Of a stretch of DNA of 64,000 nucleotides, positions 1 to 8,323 are shown piece by piece. Source of the stretch: Variovorax ginsengisoli. GTDB lineage: Bacteria > Pseudomonadota > Gammaproteobacteria > Burkholderiales > Burkholderiaceae_C. Numbering within the stretch: the stretch's first letter is position 1; each line of letters starts with the position of its first letter. Made by a program: the position numbers and the translations under genes. The DNA lies in the NCBI RefSeq assembly GCF_030811835.1, contig NZ_JAUSRO010000005.1, positions 330,049 through 394,048 of the forward strand, written 5' to 3'. The notes beneath the pieces are model-generated. The model worked only from the letters and a program-made list of their open reading frames with translations. It was not told where the DNA came from and ran no database searches.

Positions 1-148
1 ACGGGTGACAGGGAAGAAACGATGCCGCAGTGCCCGTGCGTCAGCACAGGGTGCCACTGCAAATGCGAGGCATTTCTTCTGCATTCAAGCCCCATGCCAG
101 GCCGGTGATTTCGGCCTGCGGCCTCTGTCTGGCCTTGCGGCCGTCCAC

Positions 149-469
149 TCATGCAATCGTGAAAGCCAGCGTCATGGCGCCGATCGCCAGGATCGCGAGG
201 CCCATGAGGAACACCACTTCGGCCCAGGTTTCGTGCCGGGGCCCGTGGTAGCGCGAGCGCATCGACACGAACGACAGCACCGCGCTGGCCAGGAACACGA
301 GCGCATCGACCGCCAGCAGCTTGTCCAGGACCATGCGCGAAGGGCCGCCCTGGCGCAGATGCCCGATCGACAGCACCGTCATGCACACGCCGATCATCGT
401 GGCCGAGGTCGGCAGGATGTGCGCGGACAGGCCCCGGCCCACCGCCGCATCGCGCAGCGCCGGTGGCAC
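149..469 (-). CDS. small hypothetical membrane protein
   Basis: A 106-residue protein of unknown function that I do not recognise as a named family. The sequence shows three hydrophobic stretches, at roughly residues 23-38, 48-66 and 82-105, so an inner-membrane protein with about three helices is likely. The GTG start at 469 lies 1 nt past the stop of the upstream secreted-protein gene, which suggests translational coupling. No Shine-Dalgarno is clear, and an internal ATG at 400 is an alternative start that would keep all three helices. It is probably co-transcribed with the two secreted paralogues on the same strand. Confidence 0.6.
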   Translation of the reverse strand: MPPALRDAAVGRGLSAHILPTSATMIGVCMTVLSIGHLRQGGPSRMVLDKLLAVDALVFLASAVLSFVSMRSRYHGPRHETWAEVVFLMGLAILAIGAMTLAFTIA

Positions 470-470
470 G

Positions 471-947
471 CTACAACGGCGCTCTGGCGTTGGAGGCCGC
501 CATGTCGGTGTGGGCGGGCCAGAGGAAGACCGAGCGTGTGCCGGTGCCCGCGTGCACGGTCAGCGGCTGCTTGAGCGTCTGGCCGGCGAGCACGGCCTCC
601 ACCTCGTAGGTGCCCGGTTCCAGGCGCGCCACGAGGAACGGTCCGCCGGCAAGGACGTGGTCGAGCACCGCCTGGCCATTCGCGTTGCGCACCGTCACGC
701 GTACGTCGGCGGCGAAATCGGCGCTTTTGTGGTCCTGCGTGGCAAATTCGAGGGTGGCGGGCCAGCGAGGCGAAATCGTTTCCATGAACCTGGCCTCGTC
801 GCTGCCGATGCCGCCGCTCATGTACTCAATGCCGTGGGCCATGTGGATGGGCGGGTTGGTGACCGCCTGTGCCGACAGCGCGCCCACCAGTCCTGCGCCG
901 AAAACCATCGCGGCCACCAGGGGCCGCACTGTGTGCCAAATCGCCAT
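471..947 (-). CDS. secreted carboxypeptidase-regulatory-like protein, paralogue 1
   Basis: A 158-residue exported protein of unknown role. An N-terminal signal peptide ends near SAQA, followed by a mature domain with a PWR/PRW-type core (ISPRWPATLEFA) and a beta-rich segment with LEPGTYEVEA, typical of carboxypeptidase-regulatory or transthyretin-like folds. I chose the ATG at 947 because AAAGGA lies 8 nt upstream. The ATG at 956 sits directly on that Shine-Dalgarno. The protein aligns almost end to end with the product of the next gene (1036-1623), so the two arose by tandem duplication. Function is unknown; a periplasmic binding or adhesive role is only a guess. Confidence 0.75.
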   Translation of the reverse strand: MAIWHTVRPLVAAMVFGAGLVGALSAQAVTNPPIHMAHGIEYMSGGIGSDEARFMETISPRWPATLEFATQDHKSADFAADVRVTVRNANGQAVLDHVLAGGPFLVARLEPGTYEVEAVLAGQTLKQPLTVHAGTGTRSVFLWPAHTDMAASNARAPL

Positions 948-1035
948 GATGTGCATCCTTTAACGTGGGTGTGAATTCCACGAGGGCACTGTGCGGCGCC
1001 GTGCTTAGGCGGAACTTAAAGGCCGGTGCGCACGG

Positions 1036-1623
1036 TCAGTCGGCGTCGACGCCGGTGGCTGCCGCCTGGCGTCCGCGCACGGCCGCCACGCCGACGGTCT
1101 TGAGTGCCGTGGCGGTCGTGGCAGGTCGACCGGCCGCCTGCAGGGTGGCGCCTTCGGCTGCCGCCGCAGCGATGAAATCGAAATTCGATGGCCACTGGAA
1201 CACGGTCCGGGTGGCCGCACCATCGAACACCGTGATCGTGTGCGTGATCGTCAGGCCGCTGACCGTGGCCTCGACGTCGTAGGTGCCCGGGTCGAGCCGC
1301 GCGACCAGCATGGGGCCATCGGCCACGGTGGCCAGAACCGGCCGACCGGTGTACTTGTCGCGTACCGACACCCGCACGTCCGACGGAAAGGCGCCGCGCG
1401 CCCCGCGGCTGACGGCGAATTCCAGCGTGGCGGCCCAGCGCGGTGCCACCATTTCCATGAACGCCATCTCGGCCTTGTTGTGGCCGCCGCACATGACCTC
1501 GATGCCGTCGACCATGCGGATCGGCGGGTTCGACACCGCCTGCGCGGGTTCCAGGGCACCCAGGAATACCATGCCGCCGAACGCCAGGGCCGCCAGGGGG
1601 CGGGACAACCGGAAAGATTTCAT
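1036..1623 (-). CDS. secreted carboxypeptidase-regulatory-like protein, paralogue 2
   Basis: A 195-residue exported protein with a clear signal peptide (MKSFRLSRPLAALAFGG to AQA). It shares the motifs NPPIRMVDGIEVM, APRWAATLEFA and LDPGTYDVEA with its neighbour. Compared with that paralogue it carries an extra alanine- and threonine-rich C-terminal tail of about 40 residues. The ATG at 1623 is preceded by AGGAA at good spacing, so the longer upstream reading is not needed. Two cysteines or metal ligands common to both copies are not evident. Function is unknown. The pair probably forms one transcription unit with the small membrane protein downstream. Confidence 0.75.
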   Translation of the reverse strand: MKSFRLSRPLAALAFGGMVFLGALEPAQAVSNPPIRMVDGIEVMCGGHNKAEMAFMEMVAPRWAATLEFAVSRGARGAFPSDVRVSVRDKYTGRPVLATVADGPMLVARLDPGTYDVEATVSGLTITHTITVFDGAATRTVFQWPSNFDFIAAAAAEGATLQAAGRPATTATALKTVGVAAVRGRQAAATGVDAD

Positions 1624-1763
1624 TGCTGGATTCCTGCTTCGAAGAAGTGCAAAAGGGAGCCGATGCATTCTGCTTAGCAAGAGTCGGGCAAGGTATGGCG
1701 TTTACGCCAGTACCCACAGCGTATGGCGCATGCATGGCGCCTTCGTGACAGGGCGGGCGCAGC

Positions 1764-2567
1764 TCAGCTGCCGGTCGACGCGTAGTGCCGCACGCCCACG
1801 CGCCAGGCGCCGAAGGCAGCCGCCAGGAAGGCGAAGCCCGCCAGCGGTGACACCCAGCCGACCCAGGCCGGTGCGCCCAGCGGATCGGCATGCCCCAGGA
1901 TCGCCAGGCCGGGGTAGTAGGCGACGCAGGCCAGCGGCACGGCGAAGGTCAGGGCGCGGCGAAACCACTGCGCGTACAGCGCCAGCGGGTACTGCGCGGC
2001 CTGCACGCCGCCATAGGTCAGCACGTTGGCGATCTCCAGGCTCTCGACCGTCCAGAACGACAGCGTGCCCTGCAGCACCAGGATGCCCAGGAACAGCGCC
2101 ACCCCGCCCGCCATGGCAAAGAGCGCCAGCGCCACGGTGGCCGGCGTCCAGGCGATGCCGCCCTGCACCGTCGCATAAGCGAGCACCGCCGCACCCTGCA
2201 GCAGGCGACCCAGACGGCTCAGGCGCACATCGTGGGCCATCAACTGCAGGGCCAGTGGCCGTGGACGCAGCAGCAGCCGGTCGAAACTGCCGGTGCGCAG
2301 GAAGTCGGTGCCCAGCACGTCGAAGCCGCGACCCAGCGCATCGGCCACCGCGAACATCATGTTGACCAGACCGTAGAAGAGCGCCACCTCGCCCAGTGTC
2401 CAGCCCTGCACGCTGCCGAAGCGATCGAACAGCGCCCAGACGGCCACCAGCTCGATGCCGGTCGCAAGGAACTGGCCGAGCGTGAGCATGATCGCCGAGC
2501 CCGGATAACGCGCCTGCCCGCGCAGCGACGCGGCCACCAGGCGGGTGAAGAGTGCGAGCGAATGCAT
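1764..2567 (-). CDS. ABC-2 type exporter permease (COG3694-like)
   Basis: A 267-residue inner-membrane permease with about six hydrophobic segments, matching the ABC-2 permeases that work in pairs with COG4586-type ATPases. It is the third gene of a compact three-gene operon: ATPase (3413-4267), first permease (2571-3410), then this one, separated by 3 nt. The two permeases differ in sequence and probably form a heterodimeric channel. The exported substrate cannot be told from sequence; relatives are annotated only as uncharacterised ABC exporters. The start MHSLALFTRL fits the usual amphipathic N-terminal helix of these permeases. Confidence 0.85.
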   Translation of the reverse strand: MHSLALFTRLVAASLRGQARYPGSAIMLTLGQFLATGIELVAVWALFDRFGSVQGWTLGEVALFYGLVNMMFAVADALGRGFDVLGTDFLRTGSFDRLLLRPRPLALQLMAHDVRLSRLGRLLQGAAVLAYATVQGGIAWTPATVALALFAMAGGVALFLGILVLQGTLSFWTVESLEIANVLTYGGVQAAQYPLALYAQWFRRALTFAVPLACVAYYPGLAILGHADPLGAPAWVGWVSPLAGFAFLAAAFGAWRVGVRHYASTGS

Positions 2568-2570
2568 GGG

Positions 2571-3410
2571 TCAGCCGCCCTGCACTTCCAGGTGGCGCAA
2601 CGTGCGCTGCATCGCGGTGCGCCCCAGCAGCACCAGTACGACGGTCCAACCGGCCTGCAGCGCCAGCCCGCCGAATGCCGCCGCACCCGTCAGGTGGCCG
2701 AAGTAGAGCCGCACCGGAATGTCGAGCAGCCCGGCCAGCGGCTGCAACTGCAACAGCGTCTGCCAGCCATCTGGAAGAAGCGAGAGCGGCAGCAGGTTGC
2801 CCGAGAACACGACCACCACCGGCAGGGCCAGTGCATTGATGCCGCGCTCGTTGAGCGCCGCCACGTTGGCGACGTTGAGCAGCATCACCAGGGCACCCGA
2901 CAGAAGCAGGGCCAGTACCGCCGACAGCGCAAAGGCCAGCGCCGCCACGGCGTTGGCTGGCGGCTGCCACGCCCATGCGGACGCGCCCAGCATCGGCAGT
3001 GCGACACCGGCGAAGGCGGCCATCAGTGCCAGGCGTGGCAGCACGCGTGCGGCGATCCAGCCCGTGGTGCGCACGTACCAGAGGGCGTACGCGTCCACCG
3101 GCCGCAGCCGGTCGTACGCCACCGAGCCGGTGCGTACGGCCTGCGCCACCTCGGGATCGCCGACCCAGGGCAGCATCGCCAGCAGGCCCTGCGCGAGCCA
3201 GGTGTAGGTGATCGCTTCGGTCAGCGACATCGGCAGGCCGGCCGCCGTCGAGGCGCTGCCGTAGAACGCGGCGAGCACCATCACCTTGATGCCACCCCAC
3301 CAGCACTGCGTGCCGAAGCCGGCGAGCGCGGCCGAACGGTACTGCAGCATCTGCAGGAAGCGCGAGGCGAAGGCCGCGCGGTAGGGGCGTAGCAGTTCGT
3401 GCGCGGTCAT
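2571..3410 (-). CDS. ABC-2 type exporter permease (COG4587-like)
   Basis: A 279-residue permease with about six membrane segments, partner of the permease encoded immediately downstream. The ATG at 3410 (MTAHELLRPYRAAF) lies only 2 nt after the ATPase stop codon, so the two are almost certainly translationally coupled. The N-terminal amphipathic region with aromatic and basic residues (ASRFLQMLQYRSAAL) is typical of this family. The frame stays open upstream into the ATPase gene, but that stretch has no permease features and is antisense-like shadow coding. Substrate unknown. Confidence 0.85.
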   Translation of the reverse strand: MTAHELLRPYRAAFASRFLQMLQYRSAALAGFGTQCWWGGIKVMVLAAFYGSASTAAGLPMSLTEAITYTWLAQGLLAMLPWVGDPEVAQAVRTGSVAYDRLRPVDAYALWYVRTTGWIAARVLPRLALMAAFAGVALPMLGASAWAWQPPANAVAALAFALSAVLALLLSGALVMLLNVANVAALNERGINALALPVVVVFSGNLLPLSLLPDGWQTLLQLQPLAGLLDIPVRLYFGHLTGAAAFGGLALQAGWTVVLVLLGRTAMQRTLRHLEVQGG

Positions 3411-3412
3411 CG

Positions 3413-4267
3413 TCAGGCTTCGCCCGCGCCGTGCATGGCGTAGAAGCGCGTGATGACTTCCTCGATGGTCGGGTCTTCTCCCGACGGCGCGACAGGGGCG
3501 CCCGTGCCCCGGTCGGCCGCCACACGCGCGCGCAGCGCGTCGACCGGGCAGTCGGCCAGCACGCGGCCATGGCCGATCACGATCACCCGCTCGGCCAGCG
3601 CCTCGATGTCGTGCATGTCGTGCGTGGTCAGCAGCACCGTGGTGCCGCGCTCGCGGTTGGCGCGGCGCACGAAGTCGCGCACCGCGAGCTTGGACGGCGC
3701 GTCCAGGCCGATGGTCGGCTCGTCCAGGAACAGCAGATCCGGCTCGTGCAGCAGCGCCGCCGCGATCTCCGCGCGCATGCGCTGGCCCAGCGACAGCTGG
3801 CGCACCGGCTGGTCGAGCACGGCGTCGAGCCGCAGCAGCGTGACCAGCTCGTCGCGGGTGCGCCGGTAACGCACCGGGTCGACCCGGTAGATGTCGCGCA
3901 GCAGGTCGAAGCCATCGCCCACCGGCAGGTCCCACCACAGCTGCGTGCGCTGCCCGAACACCACGCCGATGCGGCCCACATGCCGCTGGCGGTCGGCGAA
4001 CGGATCGCGCCCGTCGACCTCCACCCGCCCGCCGTCGGGCCGCAGGATGCCCGCGAGGATCTTGATGGTGGTCGACTTGCCCGCGCCGTTCGGCCCGATG
4101 AAGCCCAGCAGCTCGCCGCGCCCCAGCGAGAAAGACACGCCCGACAGCGCCTCCACCGTGCGGTGCCGGCGCTGCAGCACACCGCGGATCGCCCCCAGCA
4201 CGCCAGGATCGCGCTCGGAGATGCGGTATGTCTTGACCAGGCGGTCGACAAGGATGTGAGGCGGCAT
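3413..4267 (-). CDS. ABC exporter ATP-binding protein (COG4586-like)
   Basis: A 284-residue ATPase that energises the two permeases encoded just downstream. Walker A is GPNGAGKST (residues 58-66), the signature LSLGQRM (158-164), Walker B LLFLDEP (178-184) and the H-loop histidine is H216 in TTHD. The stretch before Walker A (about residues 20-40) is longer than in simple ABC-2 ATPases, as is usual for COG4586. The ATG at 4267 was chosen because the ABC domain begins right after it; the frame upstream is proline- and arginine-rich and unlikely to be translated. It is transcribed divergently from the small HNH-like gene at 4381. Confidence 0.9.
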   Translation of the reverse strand: MPPHILVDRLVKTYRISERDPGVLGAIRGVLQRRHRTVEALSGVSFSLGRGELLGFIGPNGAGKSTTIKILAGILRPDGGRVEVDGRDPFADRQRHVGRIGVVFGQRTQLWWDLPVGDGFDLLRDIYRVDPVRYRRTRDELVTLLRLDAVLDQPVRQLSLGQRMRAEIAAALLHEPDLLFLDEPTIGLDAPSKLAVRDFVRRANRERGTTVLLTTHDMHDIEALAERVIVIGHGRVLADCPVDALRARVAADRGTGAPVAPSGEDPTIEEVITRFYAMHGAGEA

Positions 4268-4380
4268 GGTGCGAAGGTCCCGTCGCACGCGGGGAGTCGG
4301 GCAAACAGTTGGCGGGGGGCGGATTCTAGCGACTGGCGGTTGGCGGATGATCGGGGCCTTTGCCAACCCTCCTGCACACC

Positions 4381-4686
4381 ATGAGCGTCAAAGCCCTGCG
4401 ATCGACCTTCGGCCCCCACTGCCACTGGTGCGGCCTGCCCATGGATTTCGACGAACCCGCCGGCCGGCCGGAGTCGGCGACCATCGAGCACCTCAACGAT
4501 GCCACGCTGGGAAGCGTGCGCAAGCAGACGCACCGGCGGCTGGCGCATGGCGCGTGCAACCAGATGCGCAACGAGCTCCGGATGCAGGCGGAGCGTGCGT
4601 TTCAGGCGTGGGTGGCGCAGAGGGTGGAGGCTGCGAAGGGTGACGGCAGCGCTGTCGCTCTTTCCAGCAAAGCATCGACACCCTGA
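4381..4686 (+). CDS. small HNH-endonuclease-like protein
   Basis: A 101-residue protein with the layout of a compact HNH/treble-clef zinc fold: C14-x2-C17 at the N-terminus, an EHLN motif (H37, N39) and a downstream HGACN motif (H56, C59, N60). These are the expected metal and catalytic positions of HNH nucleases, but the domain is minimal and no partner gene of a restriction or phage system is nearby. The ATG at 4381 is preferred over an upstream in-frame TTG at 4360 because the zinc fold starts within the shorter form. Actual nuclease activity is an inference; it may be a structural zinc protein. Confidence 0.65.
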   Translation: MSVKALRSTFGPHCHWCGLPMDFDEPAGRPESATIEHLNDATLGSVRKQTHRRLAHGACNQMRNELRMQAERAFQAWVAQRVEAAKGDGSAVALSSKASTP

Positions 4687-4803
4687 CTGCGTCATGCGGT
4701 CGTCCAGTCAAGCCTGGCCTGCTGCAAGCTCGATGTCTTCCTTCTTCCTCCAGCGCGAAGCCGACGCACAAAAAGCTTGCCAGTAGCACAGGCGTCGATA
4801 TGA

Positions 4804-4844
4804 TTCGGACTTAAATATTAGGTCCGAACTTGAAAAATAAGTCC
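4804..4844 (+). promoter_or_regulatory. putative GntR/HutC operator: palindrome plus direct repeat
   Basis: A perfect 7-bp inverted repeat TTCGGAC (4804-4810) / GTCCGAA (4822-4828) is separated by an AT-rich 11-nt centre. A second, overlapping direct repeat with a 19-nt period reads TTAAATATTAGGTCC (4811-4825) and TTGAAAAATAAGTCC (4830-4844). The AT content contrasts with the surrounding GC-rich DNA. The palindrome covers the likely ribosome-binding AGG and abuts the TTG start of the GntR regulator, so autoregulation is likely. Confidence 0.6.
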
Positions 4845-5609
4845 AGTTCAAATCTGCAGCTCGTCTCGCAGACGCACGAGACTCTCGCCAAGGTGCCGCT
4901 GTATCGCAGGCTTGCCGATGATCTCGCGCTCGACATCCAGCGGGGTCGCTACGCTGTCGGCGCCGTGATGCCAACCGAGGTCGAATTGGCGGAATTGCTT
5001 CAGGTCAGCCGCGGTTCGGTTCGCGATGCGCTTGAACTTCTTGCCGAGTGGGGCATGGTTGAGCGTGCACGCAAGATTGGGACCCGCGTGCTGCGCAGCC
5101 AGCCGGTGAAAGGGTATGTCCAGCGCATGAACGGGCTCGGAGACACCCTTGGCTTCGCCGGTGATACGGTGATGCGCATCGACGAAGTGCTCGATGTTGC
5201 CGAACCGGACGAGCCCGGCCTGGTAGGCGAGAGCAGCACCACCGGCTTCTGGCTGCAGATCACCGGCGCACGTCATCTGCCACGGAACCCAGAGGTCTCG
5301 ACCTGGACGCGCGTCTACGTGAGCGGCCCGCTGTCCGGCATCCGTCCACTGCTGGCCTCGGAAAACGATTCGATCTACGAGCTCATTGAGCAGGCCTACG
5401 GACTTCGTGTCTCTCGACTTCGGCAAAAAGTTACGGCGATCGCGCTGCCTGCCATTGCCGCGCCCGTGCTGAAGCTGCCCGAAGGCACGCCGGTGCTGGA
5501 GGTCCAGGCCTGGCTCTACAGCGAGGATGGCCGGCTCGTCGAGTTCGTGCGTTCGATCCACAACCCCGCGCTCTATTCCATGGAGTTCACGGCGCAAAGC
5601 AGCACCTGA
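4830..5609 (+). CDS. GntR-family (HutC subfamily) transcriptional regulator
   Basis: A 259-residue ligand-responsive repressor. Residues about 20-90 form the winged helix (PLYRRLADDLALDIQRG, PTEVELAELLQVSRGSVRDAL), followed by a UTRA effector-binding domain at about 110-255 (FVRSIHNPALYSMEF near the end). A TTG start at 4830 is the only reading that keeps the whole DNA-binding domain without a much longer or shorter form; an AGG lies about 8 nt upstream inside the palindromic operator. It precedes, by 38 bp, the hydrolase, dehydrogenase and Liv-type importer genes on the same strand, so it most likely controls that cluster in response to the imported compound or a product of it. Confidence 0.88.
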   Translation: MKNKSSSNLQLVSQTHETLAKVPLYRRLADDLALDIQRGRYAVGAVMPTEVELAELLQVSRGSVRDALELLAEWGMVERARKIGTRVLRSQPVKGYVQRMNGLGDTLGFAGDTVMRIDEVLDVAEPDEPGLVGESSTTGFWLQITGARHLPRNPEVSTWTRVYVSGPLSGIRPLLASENDSIYELIEQAYGLRVSRLRQKVTAIALPAIAAPVLKLPEGTPVLEVQAWLYSEDGRLVEFVRSIHNPALYSMEFTAQSST

Positions 5610-5647
5610 ACTTCCGCCTCTCCTTGTCTCCCCACTGAAATTTCCCC

Positions 5648-6343
5648 ATGAGCACCACCGTCCAGATCCCTTCCGGCGACGATCGCCAGTTCGAGGCCCT
5701 CTACAGCGCAGTCGCCGACATCAGTTCCCCTGCCATCGTGCTCGTGCAGGAGATCTTCGGCATCAACCATGCGATGACCGAAGCCGTGCGCGACTGGTCT
5801 GCGCTCGGCTACCACGTGGTTTGCCCCGACCTGTTTTGGCGCCAGCAGCCCAATGTGGTGCTGGAACCCCAGACGCCCGGCGACTTCGACAAGGCGATCG
5901 CGCTGATGCAGGGCATGGACCCGGCGCTGGCAATCGAAGACATCGGCGCCACGCGCAACTGGCTGTCGTCGATGCTCGGCCACGACCGCATCGCGGTGCT
6001 CGGCTATTGCCTGGGCGGCCGGCTGTCGGTGCAGGCAGCGATGGTGCACCCGTTCCGCTGCGCGGTCAGCTACTACGGCGTCGGCCTGGACGAAGTGCTG
6101 CCGTTGGCAACCGAAGCAACGCCGCCATCGCTGCTGCACATCGCCGAGCTCGACCACTTCGTGCCGCCGCCGGTGCGTGCGCAAATTCTGGCGCGCGTCG
6201 ACGCCCTGTCCCAGTTCGAAGCCCACGTCTACGAAGGCTGCGACCATGCCTTTGCCCGCAAGGACGGCGATGGTTTCGTCGCGGCGGCGGCCACGCTGGC
6301 CGAGAGACGCTCTCTCGCGTTCATGGCAAAGCACGTCGCCTGA
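5648..6343 (+). CDS. dienelactone hydrolase family protein
   Basis: A 231-residue cytoplasmic alpha/beta hydrolase. The triad is visible as C121 (GYCLGG), D169 (ELDHF) and H200 (CDHAF), with E35 in VQEIFG. The spacing matches the classical carboxymethylenebutenolidase (Cys123, Asp171, His202, Glu36). Known members open dienelactones in the chlorocatechol or hydroxyquinol routes, but many homologues act on other lactones or esters. No ring-cleavage dioxygenase is encoded next to it, so the substrate stays open. It lies between the GntR regulator and an SDR gene, and is probably co-transcribed with both and with the importer. Confidence 0.88.
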   Translation: MSTTVQIPSGDDRQFEALYSAVADISSPAIVLVQEIFGINHAMTEAVRDWSALGYHVVCPDLFWRQQPNVVLEPQTPGDFDKAIALMQGMDPALAIEDIGATRNWLSSMLGHDRIAVLGYCLGGRLSVQAAMVHPFRCAVSYYGVGLDEVLPLATEATPPSLLHIAELDHFVPPPVRAQILARVDALSQFEAHVYEGCDHAFARKDGDGFVAAAATLAERRSLAFMAKHVA

Positions 6344-6371
6344 GGCATTGCCGTTGCGATCCGAAACCACG

Positions 6372-7142
6372 ATGGGCATCCAATCACAAGTTCCGGACTT
6401 CGACCGCGGTGTCGCTGTGGTCACCGGTGCAGCCGCTGGCATCGGCCGCGCCACGGCGATGGCATTCGCGTCGTGTGGTGCGCGGGTGGCGTTGATCGAC
6501 ATCGACGCCGACGGGCTCGCCGCGACCTCGGCGGACATCCGCGCGCAGGGCGGCATGGCGCTGGCGCTTTGCCACAGCGTGGCGGACGAGCAGGCGATGC
6601 AGGCCGCGGCTGACGAGGTGACGCGCACCTTCGGTCGCTGCGACGTGCTGGTCAACAACGCGGGCGTGCTGCTGCGCGGCAGCTTCACGGGGCCTGATGC
6701 GCCTGCGCAGTGGCGGCGCACGCTTGATGTGAATCTTTCCGGCGCCTTCTATGCGAGCCGGGCCTTTCTGCCGCTGCTGCAGGCCGGGCCGGGCTGCATC
6801 GTGAACGTCGCATCGATCCATGCCTGTGTGGCGGTCGAAAACTCGGCTGCCTACACCGCTTCGAAGGGCGGCCTCAAGCAACTCACGCAGGCGCTTGCGC
6901 TGGAACTCGCGCCCATGGGCATTCGTGTGAACGCGGTCGCGCCGGGCAGCATCGAGACCGCGATGACGGCCGTGACGCGCGCCGACGGTGCCGCATCGTC
7001 CCGCTTCCTGGAGCGCGTACCACTGAGGCGCGCGGGGCAACCGTCTGACGTGGTCAACGCGATCCAGTTCCTTGCCTCCGATCTCGCCAGCTATATCACC
7101 GGCGCCACGCTACCGGTCGATGGCGGCTACCTCGCCAACTGA
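6372..7142 (+). CDS. SDR family NAD(P)-dependent oxidoreductase
   Basis: A 256-residue classical short-chain dehydrogenase. The nucleotide-binding TGAAAGIG (residues about 18-25), NNAG, the catalytic YTASK with an upstream serine (VASI) and the C-terminal DGGYLAN signature are all present. The acidic ALIDID end of beta-2 favours NAD(H). It follows the hydrolase gene by 28 nt and precedes the substrate-binding protein gene by 28 nt, so it belongs to the same unit. It probably oxidises a hydroxyl intermediate of the imported compound; the exact substrate is unknown. The start at 6372 has a weak ribosome-binding site. Confidence 0.88.
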   Translation: MGIQSQVPDFDRGVAVVTGAAAGIGRATAMAFASCGARVALIDIDADGLAATSADIRAQGGMALALCHSVADEQAMQAAADEVTRTFGRCDVLVNNAGVLLRGSFTGPDAPAQWRRTLDVNLSGAFYASRAFLPLLQAGPGCIVNVASIHACVAVENSAAYTASKGGLKQLTQALALELAPMGIRVNAVAPGSIETAMTAVTRADGAASSRFLERVPLRRAGQPSDVVNAIQFLASDLASYITGATLPVDGGYLAN

Positions 7143-7170
7143 TTTCTGCAACCCTCTGAAAGACACTGAC

Positions 7171-8301
7171 ATGCGAAAGTTCGACCTGCTCTGTGCAGTC
7201 ACGGCGACCCTGCTCGCCGCGATCGGTGCACCCGCCCTGGCCCAGGAGATCAAGATTGGCTTTCCAGGCCCGATCACAGGGCCGGCGTCCTTTCTCGGCC
7301 AACAGATGAAATGGGGCGCCGAGCAGGCGATCGAAGACATCAACAAGCGCGGCGGCGTACTCGGCCGCAAGGTGTCTTTCATCATGCAAGACAGCCAGTG
7401 TCGGCCGGCCGACGCGGTGTCCGCCGCGGAGAAGCTGGTGTCGCAGGACAAGGTCGACGTGTTGCTCGGCGACCTGTGCTCGGGCGCGACGATGGCCGTG
7501 ATGCCGCTGGCCGAGAAGGCGGGAAAGCCGATGATCGTGTCGATCTCGACCCTCCCGGAGATCACCGAGAAAGCCGGCATCGGCGGCAACAAGTGGGTGT
7601 TCCGCACCGTGCCCGACGACCGCATGCTGGCCGGCGTGATCGGCACGCAGTTGGCCAAGACGAAGACCATCGCCTTCCTCGCCGAAGACACCGACTACGG
7701 CCGCAGCGCAATCAAGCTGGTGAAGGAGCGCCTGGGCGCTGACACCAAGGTCGTCTCGGAAGACTACGTGAAGAACACCGAGACCGACTTCATGCCGATG
7801 CTCACGAAGTTCCGCTCGAGCAAGCCCGAGGCGCTGGCGGTCTACGTGCTCGACCAGCAGGGCTTCAACTTCATGAAGCAGTACACCCAGTTTGGCCTGA
7901 CCATGCCGCTGGTCGCGCGCCCGCCGCTGGTCGCGCCGCTGGTCAAGGACATGCTCGCCACGGGCAAGTTCGACGGTTCGTGGACGGTGTACCCCTACTA
8001 CGACCAGTTCAGCTCGCCGGCGAACGACGCCTTCACCAAGCCCTTCGCCGAGAAGAACAAGCAGGGCCCCCATTACGTCGCCTACGGTATCTACGAAAGC
8101 ATCATGGTCGCGGCCGATGCCATCCAGCGCGCCGGCACAACCGAATCGGCGGCGGTGCGCGACGCCTTGGTCAAGACGCAATACAAGGGCATCCTCGGCA
8201 CGATCGCCTTCGACGACCACAACCAGTCGCGCAACAACCTGATGTTCATGAAGGTCGAGCAGGGCAAGCTGGCGGTCAAGGACCTGGTCTCGGCCCGCTG
8301 A
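7171..8301 (+). CDS. branched-chain amino acid type ABC transporter, substrate-binding protein
   Basis: A 376-residue periplasmic binding protein of the LivJ/LivK superfamily (Peripla_BP_6). A signal peptide ends at APALA (about residue 24), and the mature chain starts EIKIGFPGPITG with the typical GxxxPxTG ligand loop. SQCRPADAVSAAEKL and DLCSGATMAVMPLAEK are further family motifs. It begins the transporter part of the operon and is followed by two permeases and two ATPases. Members bind amino acids, amides, urea or aromatic acids. The neighbouring hydrolase and dehydrogenase favour a non-amino-acid carboxylate, but this is inference. Confidence 0.9.
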   Translation: MRKFDLLCAVTATLLAAIGAPALAQEIKIGFPGPITGPASFLGQQMKWGAEQAIEDINKRGGVLGRKVSFIMQDSQCRPADAVSAAEKLVSQDKVDVLLGDLCSGATMAVMPLAEKAGKPMIVSISTLPEITEKAGIGGNKWVFRTVPDDRMLAGVIGTQLAKTKTIAFLAEDTDYGRSAIKLVKERLGADTKVVSEDYVKNTETDFMPMLTKFRSSKPEALAVYVLDQQGFNFMKQYTQFGLTMPLVARPPLVAPLVKDMLATGKFDGSWTVYPYYDQFSSPANDAFTKPFAEKNKQGPHYVAYGIYESIMVAADAIQRAGTTESAAVRDALVKTQYKGILGTIAFDDHNQSRNNLMFMKVEQGKLAVKDLVSAR

Positions 8302-8323
8302 GCGCACCGGGAGTCCCGAGCAC

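Noticed and set aside
5..574. Open frame at the left edge on the plus strand
   Set aside because: It runs antisense to the membrane and secreted-protein genes and has Arg/His-rich shadow composition. Positions 1-148 hold no feature I can support.
1702..3570. 622-codon minus-strand frame across the two ABC permease genes
   Set aside because: It is out of frame with both permeases, which have membrane helices, correct spacing and family features; this frame is Arg/Ala/Gly-rich without motifs.
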